Below the pieces are notes generated by a model. That model worked only from the letters and a program-made list of their open reading frames with translations, ran no database searches and was not told where the DNA came from. From NCBI GenBank assembly GCA_035771175.1, contig CM069593.1:40857741-40921740 (forward strand): a DNA stretch of 64,000 bases, given 5' to 3'. Positions 34,392 through 44,880 of this stretch are shown here, piece by piece (within the stretch, counting starts at the first letter, position 1; each line of letters starts with the position of its first letter). This DNA comes from Paratinospora sagittata (lineage: Eukaryota; Streptophyta; Magnoliopsida; Ranunculales; Menispermaceae). Both the position numbers and the translations under genes were made by a program.

Positions 34392-34546
34392 TGTAATACC
34401 CTGTATTTCACAAAAAAAAAAAATTACTATTTGGGCAACCCCCGAACGTTCAGGCGCATGACAGAACGTTCAGTCATGCGCCTGAACGTTCGGGCGTTGC
34501 CCAAATAGTAAATTTTTTTTTTTTTTGTGAAATACAGGGTATTACA
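34392..34546. mobile_element. 155-bp palindromic element with LTR-like ends
   Basis: A nearly perfect inverted repeat with arms of about 72 bp around AGAACGTTCA. It starts TGTAATACCCTGTATTTCAC and ends in the complement GTGAAATACAGGGTATTACA, and it is flanked by a perfect 5-bp duplication, GAAAA (34387-34391 and 34547-34551). The end TGTAATACCCT is identical to the LTR start of the Tekay family in this window. The arm also shares the GGGCAAC..CCGAACGTTC motif found near those LTR ends. It encodes nothing. Confidence 0.85.
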
Positions 34547-34739
34547 GAAAATATTCAGAAATTAACTTGTAATTACCTTAAAAAAAATAATAAATAAAAT
34601 GTGAGAAGGAAGAACGAAGAACGAAGAAGAAGAGTACCTATAAATGAAGAAGAAGAGCGAAGAGTACTTGTAAACGTTTGATAATAATTTGTCAACCTTT
34701 AAATAGTAGAGATTAAACCTCTAAAATAAAAGGCTAAAA

Positions 34740-35330
34740 AAAGTTTATTTTTTTTTGTAGGGATTTATCCTCTACTTGTAGTAGAATTTTCCACCATTTT
34801 CTTTTCTCTCTCTTCATTTCCCATAATTTTCTTCTCCAAACTCCAAATTTTTCATCATTCAAATGGTTTGTTGATTTTTTTTTTGCAAAAACTCTCATCC
34901 TGGTTTGGTCCTGCGTGGCCGAACCTTATGAAATAGGTTCAGCCACATAAGACCGAACCTCTTATTTTTTTTATTTTTTTTACCTTCTAACATGTATTTT
35001 TAGGCATTTTTTATTTGCCTATTAACATTCAGATCTAAAAAAAAGTTAAGAAATGCCTAGAAATACATGTTATAAGGTGAAAAAAAATGAAAAAATAAGA
35101 GGTTCGGTCAGGGTACGGTCGAACCTTAAATAGTAGGTTCAGCCTCATGTGGCCGAACCTACTTCATAAGATTTGGTCCTGTGCGACCGAACCAACTATA
35201 TACGGTTCAGCCACGCTGGGCCAAACCAAAGTGTAATTTTTTGCCAAAAAAAAAACAACGAACTATTCGAATACACCAAAAACTTATCTTTCCTCGATCA
35301 GAGCTTGCTTCTTGCACCATAATACTATCA
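34740..35330. repeat. Hairpin repeat with GGTTCGGCC / GGCCGAACC motifs
   Basis: This is a long imperfect inverted repeat centred near 35030: CCTTCTAACATGTATTTTTAGGCATT on one side and AATGCCTAGAAATACATGTTATAAGG on the other. Its outer parts also pair (near TTGTTGATTTTTTTTTTGCAAAAA at 34870 and its complement at 35240). Inside are at least six short motifs, GGTTC(A/G)GCC.. or ..GGCCGAACC, in alternating orientation. The same motif structure occurs at 61710-61800. It is non-coding and possibly a MITE; no target duplication was identified. Confidence 0.65.
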
Positions 35331-36379
35331 ATATGTGTTGATAGTGGAAGTTTTTGAATGCCCTAACCTTTCAAAAGAAACCAAAATCACTTTAATTTTT
35401 TTTTTCAAAATGGTTTAAATCTTTTTAAAGAAACCTAAATCACTTTAAAATTTTCTTAAAATAGTTTAAACCTAAAATGGTTGTTATGTGGCAATCTATG
35501 TCAATAAATAAATATAAAAACCAATTTGGTTTTTATTGTCATATATATATATATATAATACTAATACATGGAGAAGTTCACCATGTGGCCATATTTGCCA
35601 AACTCTAAAAAACATAACCCTTTAAATTTATAGTTATCTTTTATTTTTTGAATTAGGTATGGGGCCAAAATTATAAATTTAAGTAGTTAAATAGCTTCCA
35701 TTTCACTCTTCTTCCATGCCTCCTGTATTTATGACTACACGTAATTTCTCTATTTTAGGTTTTTTAAATTTAAACTTTTACTTTTTTTCTACTATTTTTC
35801 TATTTCTATTTTTTTTTTACTATAATATAAAAGGTAAAATTTTATATTTCAAAAATTATGTGCCACAAATGCTATATATATATATATATATATTGAGGTG
35901 AATTTTGTCCTTGTAAAATAAAGCGGTTTGGTGTTGGTTGATGAAAATGCTTCATAGACCAATTCAAGATGTTTTCATTTTGGGATTTCAATTGTCCTAA
36001 CACCAAAAGCAGACATGATTATTTATTTATGTGTTTAACACATGATTCATGGAAAACTTGGTTAGTATTTCATCAATTGGTACAGACGGATCCATGAATC
36101 TTGCGTTTTGAATGCTTATTTTCCTTTTCAATTAAATAGCTGCATGGCCAATCAGATTAAAAGGAAAAAGGGAATTTGAATTTTCAATCTGCCAATAAAA
36201 TAGCCGCGAAACTAATTAAACTCTGACACACTATGAGTTCGTTTGATGCGCAGGATAGGATAAAATTATTTTATGGGATTGGATTGGGTTGGATAGGATA
36301 GAATAAGATTGAACTAATTTTAATGTTATCCTACGTTTGGTGCAATATAGGATAAGAGTATGTTACCCATGATTTTGCT

Positions 36380-36554
36380 TTGCTATTTTCTACGAACGTG
36401 GTAGATGATTCCAAAGAGTGGTGGATTGATATTGGAGCCACTCGACATGTCTTTGATGATAAGAGTATGTTTTCCTCTCATACACCAATAAGAGGACGTA
36501 GTCTAATCATGGAGAATTCGACAACTTCAACAATAATGGACCTTGGGAAGGTGG
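36380..36554 (+). pseudogene. Copia protease, first part
   Basis: It encodes EWWIDIGATRHVFDDKSMFS, the Copia retropepsin start, where the usual DTGA or DSGA reads DIGA. This alters the catalytic triplet. The frame stops at the 36555 insertion and continues at 50258 with LKMTSGKELTLIDVLHVLDI when one copy of the GGTGG target duplication is ignored. Confidence 0.85.
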
Positions 36555-37241
36555 TGTTGGTCCACCCAAAAGGAAGGTGAATTGGGTGAGATAGTTAATT
36601 TTAAATTTCTCTTCCAATAACTTAGTGATATACATGAGTGTATTGGAATTGAACGCATAAACAAAAACTTAGAGTAAAATGCAAACGTGAGACACACAAG
36701 ATTTATAGTGGTTCGGCCAAGCCTACGTCCACTGCTTAATCTCCCTATTAGAATTTTCTCAATCCACTAACTGATTATCTTACGGGTGAGAACCAAATCG
36801 TTACAACTGCCCTTTTTCTGGTTAAAGGCAAACCTATCCTTTCATGAGCTAAGGATGAACCAAATATCTTTTTTTTCGGGATTAGGAAAAACTCATGTTC
36901 CTTTTACGGGATAAGGAAGAACCGTTTTCTCTTTTACAGGTTAAGAGATAACCTATCCTTTTACAAGTTAAGGAGGCACCTATCCTTTTACGGGATTAGG
37001 ATAAACCGGTTTCTTACTTGCAGGTGAGGATGAACCTCTTTCTCTTTTACAGGTTCAGAGATAACCTTAATATGATTTCAATCCTAAAATCATTAAGTAA
37101 ACTACATTCACTTGTTCTGGTTGTTTCAATCCATAAACACACCAGCATTACAACAAAATAATGTTGGTTCTAACTGAGTAGAACACTTTACAATTAAGCT
37201 CAGTACATAACATTAAAAAGATATGAAATATGAATATGTAA

Positions 37242-38529
37242 TGTCACACCCCGCCAGGACGCACCTAAACAGGCGGAACACTCACGGACGAGATGCGAAT
37301 GCATTATAACAATAACAGAGTGCGCAGAAACACAATTAAGTACAAGTCTGATTTCATTAATTTCAGAATATATTTTTGTACATGAAATAGTATAGGGAAC
37401 ATCCTCCCAAAATCCCCAATGAATAAACAAAGGGGTACAAAATGTGGGCCCAAAAACCTACACCCAGTTCACCCTAATCTCCTGTGAAAAATTGGATAGC
37501 AACAGGGTGACTTAATGCCCAATGGGTAAAATAGTTCGTGAATATGACAATTAATAAAGCAAACTCCATAATCAAATATCATAAATACACATCAGAGCAT
37601 CATAATCAATACAACATGTATGTATACATGGCATTGTCTCATATTGCTTCCATGATTTTAAGTCACCTGAGTACAGATATGCATCCTTAGGTAAACCCAA
37701 GTTCTCATTGTACGTCCTTCTCCAGAGAAATATAGTGACTAGTGAGCATTGCTTCTAACTATTATGTGGATCATAAACCACATACGTCCCTAGGTGGTGC
37801 TTATGTATGATGCCAATGCATGAACAGGTCTGGTCTTTACTAACATTAGACAGGATTTGACAACGTCTGGTGATCCTTATCAGGGTCGGTATCACCACAT
37901 GCAAGGTTAGGACATTCAGTATTACTTATACAAGCTGATAGCTTTCAAATAAGACCAATCAGATCAGTCTCTAGCTTTAGAGGTGAGACACGATGTATAC
38001 TTAAATACCAATCGTCTAGAGTAGCACGCTGCTTCCCGTTTACTATTTAAAGTTACTAAGGACAAGACTGAGTCTGGTTGAACCATATTGACCACTAATC
38101 CGGCATCGCAATAGTGTAATACATGAACTCCAAATATACAGGCATACGTATGAAAAGTATGAACATTATACTCAATAATGCAGTGTAAATGAATACTAGA
38201 CATAATGATAAATGAATGTAAACTTTAATAAAAGTCATAAGACACGCAAACCTATGTTTCGTTCCCCACCTTCAGATAAAAACTCATTCGAGAACTGACG
38301 CCTTCCCCTGGGCAAAGCCGCATTGCACCTCGAAGAGAGTCTCGTGGAGAGAGTCTCAAAAGAGAAAGAGAGAGAGAAATTTTCCAACAAGAGGAGAGAA
38401 TTGGATTGGTGTGAAAATGAGGGGGGAAAGCCCTCCTTTTATAGAAAAAAAAGGACGCCCGAACCTTCCGGCGGGCTGCCCGACTGAAGTTCAATATATA
38501 TATATATAGTGCAATCCTAGGGTATTACA
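37242..38529 (-). repeat. 3' LTR of the Tekay element
   Basis: 1288 bp. It aligns with 47006-48133 across TGTCACACC, ACACATCAGAGCATCATAATC, AGGTCTGGT and the GA-rich end. It differs by many substitutions and by indels that make it 160 bp longer. The purine tract AAGGGGGGTAGAG on the minus strand (38530-38545) abuts it and identifies the 3' LTR. Confidence 0.9.
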
Positions 38530-39180
38530 CTCTACCCCCCTTAAAAAGGATTTCACCCTCAAAATTCAGTCTGTGTAGTGATGATTGCTGTCAGCGTGAG
38601 ATTCACCGTCGTCGTCATCACTTGCTAGTTCAAGGTGGTGCCTATAATGTCCCTGAATAGCACTGTTGTCGGTGGAATCCTCAACATCATCATACAATGG
38701 AGAGCAAATAGAGTCGGATTCTTCCTCAAAAAGTTCCCACCTTTGCCTAACAGATGGTGGTGTAGGGCTCTGCAGGTTGCATCATTTTAGGGGCGGTAGG
38801 TTGAGCGGCGGAATGCGTTTTCGTGTTGTCGCTCAAATCCGGCCGCCTGGCAATTTTGGTAGAAGATCTTGCCAAGATGAAGGCACAAGATTGTTTCGGA
38901 AAAAACTGTTACGAAAAAGCCATGCACGCTCTGGGGATAAGGATCGCTGCCTGTGGGGTGATGGAGTTGGTGATGCAAAGTAGTTGTGGCTTGACTCAGA
39001 TCCTGAAGGAGTGGCCACAGGTTGCCAAAGAGGCCATTGTATGTGTGCATTACTACCTCTATCGGTATTATTTTCAGACATTTGCATAGTTATTTAAGTG
39101 AAACGATGTATTAAGATATTGTAAACAAATTTTCATCATTTTATTGATAAGTGAAAAAATACAGTGTATCACATCATCAA
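38530..39180 (-). other. Tekay 3' untranslated region and polypurine tract
   Basis: The minus-strand tract AAGGGGGGTAGAG lies directly upstream of the 3' LTR. The remaining about 635 bp between it and the integrase stop near 39181 has short open frames on both strands, none recognisable. I see no additional gene. Confidence 0.7.
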
Positions 39181-40501
39181 TTATTGACTAGAAAACAATT
39201 CAGGGTATTTTAATTTAATTGTTTCTTCCAGTTCCCATATTGCTTGCTCGACTCCGTGGTGATCCCAGAGCACCTTCACAAGTGGTATGCTACATCGCAT
39301 TAGTTCTTGAATTTTTCTATCCATAATATGTATCGCTCTCTCCTGATACTTGTTTCCTTCCTTAACCCGAACCTCGACCAGCGGGATGATATGCGAATGA
39401 TCAGGACAATACTTTCGAAACATAGATACGTGAAAAACGTTATGAACCTTAGACATGGACGATGGAAGGGATAGACGATAGGCTAGTTTGCCAATAAGTT
39501 CAATGATCTGAAATGGACCGATATACCATGGGGAGAGTTTTCCTTTGATCCCAAAGCGTTTGACACCTCTTGTAGGCTAAACTTTTAGAAAAACCAAGTC
39601 CCCCTTAACAAATTCTAGAGGTTGTCTCCGCTTGTCAACATAGCTCTTCTGTCGACTTTGTGTTACGCGAAGTCATTCATTTACTAGTGTGATCTTCTCA
39701 GAAGTCTCTTGAACTAGTTCAGGCCCCAATTGCTGTCGATCTGCCATATCTAACCAACAAATCGAAGATCTGCAAAAGCAACCATAGAAAGCCTCAAATG
39801 GTGCCATGTCGATACTTGTTCGGTAGCTATTGTTGTGTGCAAACACAGCCAAATGTAAGTGTTTTGCCCATCCATCATGAAAGTCCAAAATGCAACACCA
39901 TAACATATCCTCCAAGATCTGGATAAGACGCTCTGACTGCCCATCAGTCTGAGGGTGAAAGGTTGTGCTCATGGTGATCCTGGAGCCCATTCTACTCTGG
40001 AAGCTTTGCCAAAACTTTGATGTAAATCGAGGATCTCGATCAGAGACGATCGTGAGTGGTATCCCATGGAGGTGTACGATCTCTCTTTCATACAATTCGG
40101 TAAGCTTGGCGGGGTTATCCGTGAACCTTATCGGTAAAAAGTGTGCAGATTTTGTATGTCTGTCAATGATAACCCATATAGCATTTTGCCCTTTGTTATT
40201 TCGAGGCAAGGCTGTAACAAAATCCATTGCGATGTTCTCCTACTTCCATTCTCCAATAGGTAAAGGCTGGAGAAGTCTAGAGGGAAGTTTACGTTCTACA
40301 TTAACTTGCTAGAAAATGAGACATCGAACAACAAAGTCTGCAATAGCCTTCTTCATTCCAGAAAACCAAAGTTGTTGCTTGACATCCTTGTACATCTTGT
40401 CTCTCCCAAGATGCATAGCGAACCTTGAACAGTGCATTTCAGTGAGCGCTTCCTTCCGAACCTCAAGATCGTTCGGTAGACAAAGACATTTTTTTTTGTA
40501 A
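39181..40501 (-). pseudogene. Tekay integrase with chromodomain-like C-terminus
   Basis: The zinc-binding region is at 40501-40310 (MHCSRFAMHLGRDKMYKDV). The core at 40227-39673 retains the acidic residues in IWVIIDRHTKSAHFLPI, TIVSDRDPRFTSKFWQ and TDGQSERLIQILEDML. After stops comes FGIKGKLSPWYIGPFQIIE (in another frame), and the last segment 39456-39181 has LVKVLWDHHGVEQAIWELEE, the chromodomain-like tail. Chromodomains steer chromovirus insertion toward heterochromatin. The active residues survive, but several stops and frameshifts do not allow a full protein. Confidence 0.88.
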
Positions 40502-40566
40502 AAAATGACCCCGTCTTCAGAGACATACTAGTGATGAAGGTCTTATTCGCTGAGTAGAAGTTCTCG

Positions 40567-41181
40567 TTACTCCATTAACATAGGGTCGTTGGCTTGAGCT
40601 GCAAAAATCTTTCTAATAAGCTCAGAGTTGGCTGATAATTGAAAGAGTCGTGATCTTGCTCCCTCCTCAATTAGTTGTAGGTTAAAGTTCTCCATCTCTG
40701 TAGCCAAATTTCCCATCTCGAAGTTAAAAGTGCAAGCAACATAAGATTTTCTACTCAGGGCATCTGCGACAACATTGGCCTTACCGGGATGGTACTGGAG
40801 TTGAAAATCATAATCTTTCAAGAATTCCAACCATCGTCTTTGGCGGAGGTTTAGCTCTCTTTGAGTGTAAATGTACTTGAGGCTCTTGTGATCCGAGAAG
40901 ACCTCAAACCGTTCACCGTATAGGTAATGACGCCATAACTTTAGTGCGAATACGACAGCTGCAAGTTCCAAGTCATGCGTTGGGTAATTACCCTTATGAA
41001 TCTTCAGTTGCCTCTAAGCATATGCAACAACTTGTCCTTATTGCATTAGTACTGCACTTAAGCCTTGGAGAGAGGCGTCGGTGTATAGTGAAAACCCAAC
41101 TCCATTTCGCCGAGCGATTAGCACTGGTGCCATTGTGAGGCGCTTCTTCAATTCCTGAAATGACGATTCACAGGCGGGATT
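40567..41181 (-). pseudogene. Tekay RNase H
   Basis: The RNase H domain follows RT: SLYTDASLQGLSAVL (near 41085), [32 protein letters not shown] and [20 protein letters not shown], then [12 protein letters not shown]. These contain the usual Asp, Glu and Asp positions. In-frame stops occur near 41040 and 41000. It digests the RNA strand during replication. Confidence 0.87.
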
Positions 41182-42010
41182 CTAGGTGAATCGAATGTCT
41201 TTCCGAGTGAGCTTGATCATAGGTTCAGCAATCTTTGAGAAATCCTTGATGAAGCGTCTATAGTAGCCAGCTAAACCAAGAAAACTCTGAATTTTAGTAA
41301 CAGTGGTAGGTTGCTTCCAGTTTAAAACTGCTTCAACCTTAGAAGGATCCACCTCAATGTCATTGCCTAAAACCACATGGCCTAGGAATTGAACTCGCTT
41401 CGCCCAAAATTTGCACTTACTCAACTTTGCATACAACTGGTGGCTTCTCAAGGTCTGGAGGACAATCCTTAGATGTATCTTATGGTCTTCCTCTGTTGAG
41501 GAATATATCAAGATATCATCCATGAAGACCACCACGAATAGATCTAAATATAACCTGAAGATGTGGTTCATCAAATCCATGAACGCAACAGGTGCATTTG
41601 TTAGACTGAACGGCATGACCAAGAACTCGTAATGACCGTACCGAGTTCTGAAAGCCGTTTTAGTAATGTCGGACTCTCTGATTCAGAGTTGATGATAATC
41701 AGATCGTAAATCAATCTTAGAGAAGTATTTGGCATCTCTAAGTTGGTCAAACAAGTGATCTATCCTGGGCAACGGGTATCTGTTCTTAATGGTGACGTTA
41801 TTCAACTTGCGATAGTCGATGCAAAGTCGTAACAAACCATCCTTTTTGCGAACAAACAGAATCGGAGTGCCCTAGGGTGATGAACTTTTTCTAATGAAGT
41901 CATTACTTTCCAATTCCTTTAGTTGTTTGTCTAACTCGACCAAACATTAGACATTCTGTATGGTGGAATTGAGATAGGCCCGGTCCCAGGTATGAGTTTG
42001 ATCTCAAAAT
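41182..42010 (-). pseudogene. Tekay reverse transcriptase
   Basis: The best open part, 41622-41182, has [20 protein letters not shown], the active site [11 protein letters not shown] (about 41525) and [18 protein letters not shown]. Upstream RT blocks continue in broken frames to about 42010. The second copy at 62744-64000 encodes the same domain with [11 protein letters not shown]. The domain makes element cDNA. Confidence 0.9.
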
Positions 42011-42279
42011 CGAATTCCCTAACAGGAGGTAAACCAGGAAGGTCATTTAAAAAAACTGTTGGAATTCAGATATTACTGGGACATCGTGTACTTTGAGCGG
42101 GTACGGTGCTGGTGATTCATTGTCATCACCAAGGGATAGAGCTCGAAGCTCTGCTTTGAGAAATGCAACAGTCGAGTTGTGTATCCATTTTCTCATTCCC
42201 TGAATCTAGACAAACTCCCTCGTGGGCAAGGTTAACTAAACTTGCTTTTTCATACAATCAATCTTTACATTCAGAGGTG

Positions 42280-42560
42280 TGAAGCTAGTCCGTGCCGAGG
42301 ATGATGTCAAAGTCTTCAATGTCCATCACAAAGAGATCTGCATATATCATATGTTCTGACATTCAAAGTTCACATCGAGAACACTGCAATTTCACGACAG
42401 TACCGGATCCTAATGGTGATGTGACATGGGTTATGATGTATGTGGGTTCAGGATGTAACCCTAAATGCCTTACCAATACAAAAGATATAAAGGAATGCAT
42501 AGCACCTGAATCGAACAAGACATGCACCATTGTATTGAACAAGGGAAATGTACTTTCGAC
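42280..42560 (-). pseudogene. Tekay aspartic protease
   Basis: The minus-strand reading includes VLFDSGAMHSFISFVLVRHL (active site D-S-G, about 42510) and near the end FDIILGTD, where the next codon, normally Trp, is a stop (TAG). These are standard Gypsy retropepsin landmarks. One further stop interrupts the middle. It lies between the gag zinc knuckle and RT. Confidence 0.82.
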
Positions 42561-42608
42561 TATATCATTATTTGGGAGGGGTTGATGATGGATAGCAAAC
42601 GCTCTGCC

Positions 42609-43102
42609 CTAGTTCCATTGACCTTGGTTCTGTTGGTTCTGCCTGGGTTGGGCATTAGCAGCAGGTGGGGCTTGTTGGGTTGGAACAACGGGAATAGGTT
42701 GTCGTGGTTGTTGAGGGTGGGGGCAGGCATTTCTTACATGGCCCTGCTGGCCGCAGTTATAACAAGTCGATCTCTGCTGCTGAGGTGCCTGTTGCTGGTT
42801 TTGATGGTCATGCTGATTGTGGTGCTGACTACCACCGCTACCATTGTTGTTTCGACGACCACCCCTTCCATTATGACCTTCCCGGCCTTGATTACAAAAA
42901 CCCTGATGGCCAGGGTTAGACGGTTCAGTCGGAGGTGCAATGTCTTCATTCTTCTGAATAAGGGCTAGGAGGGCTGGGTTTTGATTATAGTAAGGCTTCT
43001 TCTTGTTGCCCTGCTGCGAGCCCTGTTGGGAAAACATTGCAGGCTGTTTTCCCATATTCATTCTCTGTTCCTACTCAATCTTTTCCTGCTCAAAGCTCAT
43101 GG
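42609..43102 (-). pseudogene. Tekay gag C-terminus with zinc knuckle
   Basis: A 150-codon open segment: glutamine/asparagine/glycine-rich, with the CCHC knuckle CYNCGQQGHVRNACP (about 42765-42720) and many Gln/Pro after it. This is the nucleocapsid part of gag. The rest of gag continues on the far side of the palindromic insertion at 43103-43648. Confidence 0.87.
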
Positions 43103-43648
43103 TGTCACACCTTGGGTTGCACAGCGTGCCCCCTACCCAGGTGCGGGCGCACCCACTCGGGGCGAACGCCTAGCCATAGTTCCACATAATATTGTCATAT
43201 CGCCATGTAGCAACCTAACCGCAGCTGGTCTACATCGAAACGATTATTTGTCTGCCACTATTCATGAATAGTGCAGGGCCTCCCTAGGAATCGAACTCGA
43301 GACCTCCCTTAAGGAGCCTAATTTCGCATTCCTAGTAGCCATTGAACCATTGGCTCAGTGGTTACTAGGAATGCGAAATTAGACTACCTAGGATGCGAAT
43401 TCAGACTCCTTAAGGGAGGTCTCGAGTTCGATTCCTAGGGAGGCCTATACACAAGGCCTTTTTGTCACACCCTGGGTTGCACAGCGTTATAGTGGCAGAC
43501 AAATAATCGTTTCGATGTAGACCAGCTGCGGTTGGGTTGCTACATGGCGATATGACAATATTATGGATCCATAATGGCTAGGCGTTCGCCCCGAGGGGGT
43601 GCGCCCACACCTGGGTAGGGGGCACGCTGTGCAACCCAGGGTGTGACA
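43103..43648. mobile_element. 546-bp palindromic element in Tekay gag
   Basis: It starts TGTCACACCTTGGGTTGCAC and ends CAACCCAGGGTGTGACA, flanked by a perfect CATGG duplication (43098-43102, 43649-43653). The arms pair over about 250 bp: GGCGAACGCCTAGCCAT with ATGGCTAGGCGTTCGCC, and GGCCTCCCTAGGAATCGAAC with its complement. A tRNA-like pair lies near the centre: A-box-like TGGCTCAGTGGT (43351) and B-box-like GAGTTCGATTCC (43424-43435). A direct copy of the left end also occurs inside the right arm at 43464 (TGTCACACCCTGGGTTGC). It has no ORF. TG...CA ends and a 5-bp duplication are LTR-integrase hallmarks. Confidence 0.85.
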
Positions 43649-44374
43649 CATGGCCTTGTCAACAACCTCCCTGCAAATCTTGAGATCCAAGATCGACAGG
43701 GCTTGTCGGATGTCAGGACGAAGGCCGTTGTAGAATTTTTCGATTTTATCTTGCTCCGTTGAGATGGTGGAAAGATAGTAGACCAATAATTCTATGAACC
43801 TGACAGCATATTCTCTGACTGTCATGCCACCCTGGTATAACCTGGCGAACTCCTGGCGCTTCTGCCTCTTCACAGCGTCGGGGAAGTACTCATCGATGAA
43901 CAATGACTCAAACTGCTGCTAAGTCATGTCTACGGTATTAACCCTTGGGTCTTCCTTCACCGTTATCTACCATGTATTTGCTCCACCAACAAGTTGGTAG
44001 GACGCAAGTGGAATCTTTCGAGCCTCGTCGACTCCCATAGCATCAAGAGCCTTCTTCGACTCATCCAGCCATTTTTACTCCTCCTCCGCATCAATGGTGC
44101 CAAAAAAAGTAATGGGCTGTAGCCTCTTATACTTTGTAATCTGGTTGGTTTGAGTCTCTGACCAAGATCTAACAGGTGCCTGAACAGTGACAACCTGATT
44201 GGCCGCGGTCTCACGAACGGCCGTCTGAACAGTTACCTTCATCGCCTTGATAAATTCGGCGAAAAATACTTTCATGCTCGAAGGCATGGCAAAGGATGTG
44301 GGCTGAGGTGGTATTGTCTGCCCAGACGTAGTGGCACTGTCATGTGTGGCCTGCTGTGTATCTATTTCGAACAC
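43649..44374 (-). pseudogene. Tekay gag N-terminal and capsid part
   Basis: The capsid core, 43903-43649, has FIDEYFPDAVKRQKRQEFAR, LYQGGMTVREYAVRFIELL and FYNGLRPDIRQALSILDL, a standard retrotransposon-gag domain. The upstream part, 44374-44075, is Ala/Thr-rich (QTIPPQPTSFAMPSSMKVFF), with YKRLQPITFFGTIDAEE near its end. One frame change separates the two. It forms the particle shell. Confidence 0.85.
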
Positions 44375-44389
44375 TCATCGAAAGTGTTG

Positions 44390-44880
44390 GCGTTTGCCTC
44401 GTATAGCATCCTCATGATCAAGACTCCGTAGCCGAGGAGCTCCTTTTTTGTAGGATTTTGAATCACCCGCAACATTTACTGGATGATGATGTGAGGTAGG
44501 GAGACTTTAATTCCTTTCTCTATTCAGTATAGCACAAGAAGTTGAGCTTTTGTCATAAATTCTCTAGTCACCATTTTCGGCAAGATGTTGCCAAATACGA
44601 TCTTCCCAGGACCGGCAAGAGGTGGTTTAAGGAGATTGTTTGGGAGTAGGCGTACGTCATTTAGGTGTACGACCTATTGGCGAGCGAATTGAACAATTGT
44701 TCCTTGGATTCAACGATCTCTGCAACCGTTTGGGGTTCGTGTAGGTCAATGATTCTATCTCCAATCGAGATCTCCAATAGTCGAGAAATAATTTTGACAT
44801 TGATAGAATCTTTGCTCCCTTAACAGTTGTCTCCAAGACAGGGCTAATCCCATCTTCTTGAAGTCCCACGCAATTCATGG
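44390..44880 (-). pseudogene. Transposon-protein-like fragment upstream of Tekay gag
   Basis: The minus strand reads CVGLQEDGISPVLETTVKGA at the start and, after a frame change, GKIVFGNILPKMVTREFMTK, WIEKGIKVSLPHIIIQ and LLGYGVLIMRMLYEA. This is the pattern of the 'putative plant transposon protein' domain found in many plant retroelement ORFs. The first part clearly resembles the pseudogene at 58256-58596 (ISPILETHVRGVKIF). The N-terminal third is missing, cut at the LTR boundary at 44881. Its role in the element is unknown. Confidence 0.62.

Larger units (their letters stand above)
33466..36359. other. Spacer with a diverged direct duplication
   Basis: 33655-34330 and 35555-36358 align in the same orientation. 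Shared stretches include CATATTTGCCAAACTCTAAAAAA, ATATATTGAGGTGAATTT, AATTCAAGATGTTTTC and TTTAATGTTATYCTACGTTTGG. The copies differ by small indels; the right one lacks about 35 bases near the middle and has about 200 extra bases near 35650-35880. The 1.2 kb between them holds a palindromic element (34392-34546) and a hairpin repeat (about 34740-35330). No PBS, polypurine tract or TG...CA ends frame the pair, so they are not called LTRs. No gene is seen. Confidence 0.65.

Noticed and set aside
33655..36358. The direct duplication as LTRs of a small retrotransposon
   Set aside because: No TG...CA ends, PBS, polypurine tract or target duplication frame the pair.
38787..39089. Overlapping ORFs on both strands in the Tekay 3' region
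   Set aside because: They overlap heavily, resemble no element protein, and lie between the integrase stop and polypurine tract; kept as untranslated region.
43280..43440. tRNA gene
   Set aside because: The boxes are too far apart (about 73 bases), no cloverleaf could be traced, and the segment is the centre of a palindromic element.
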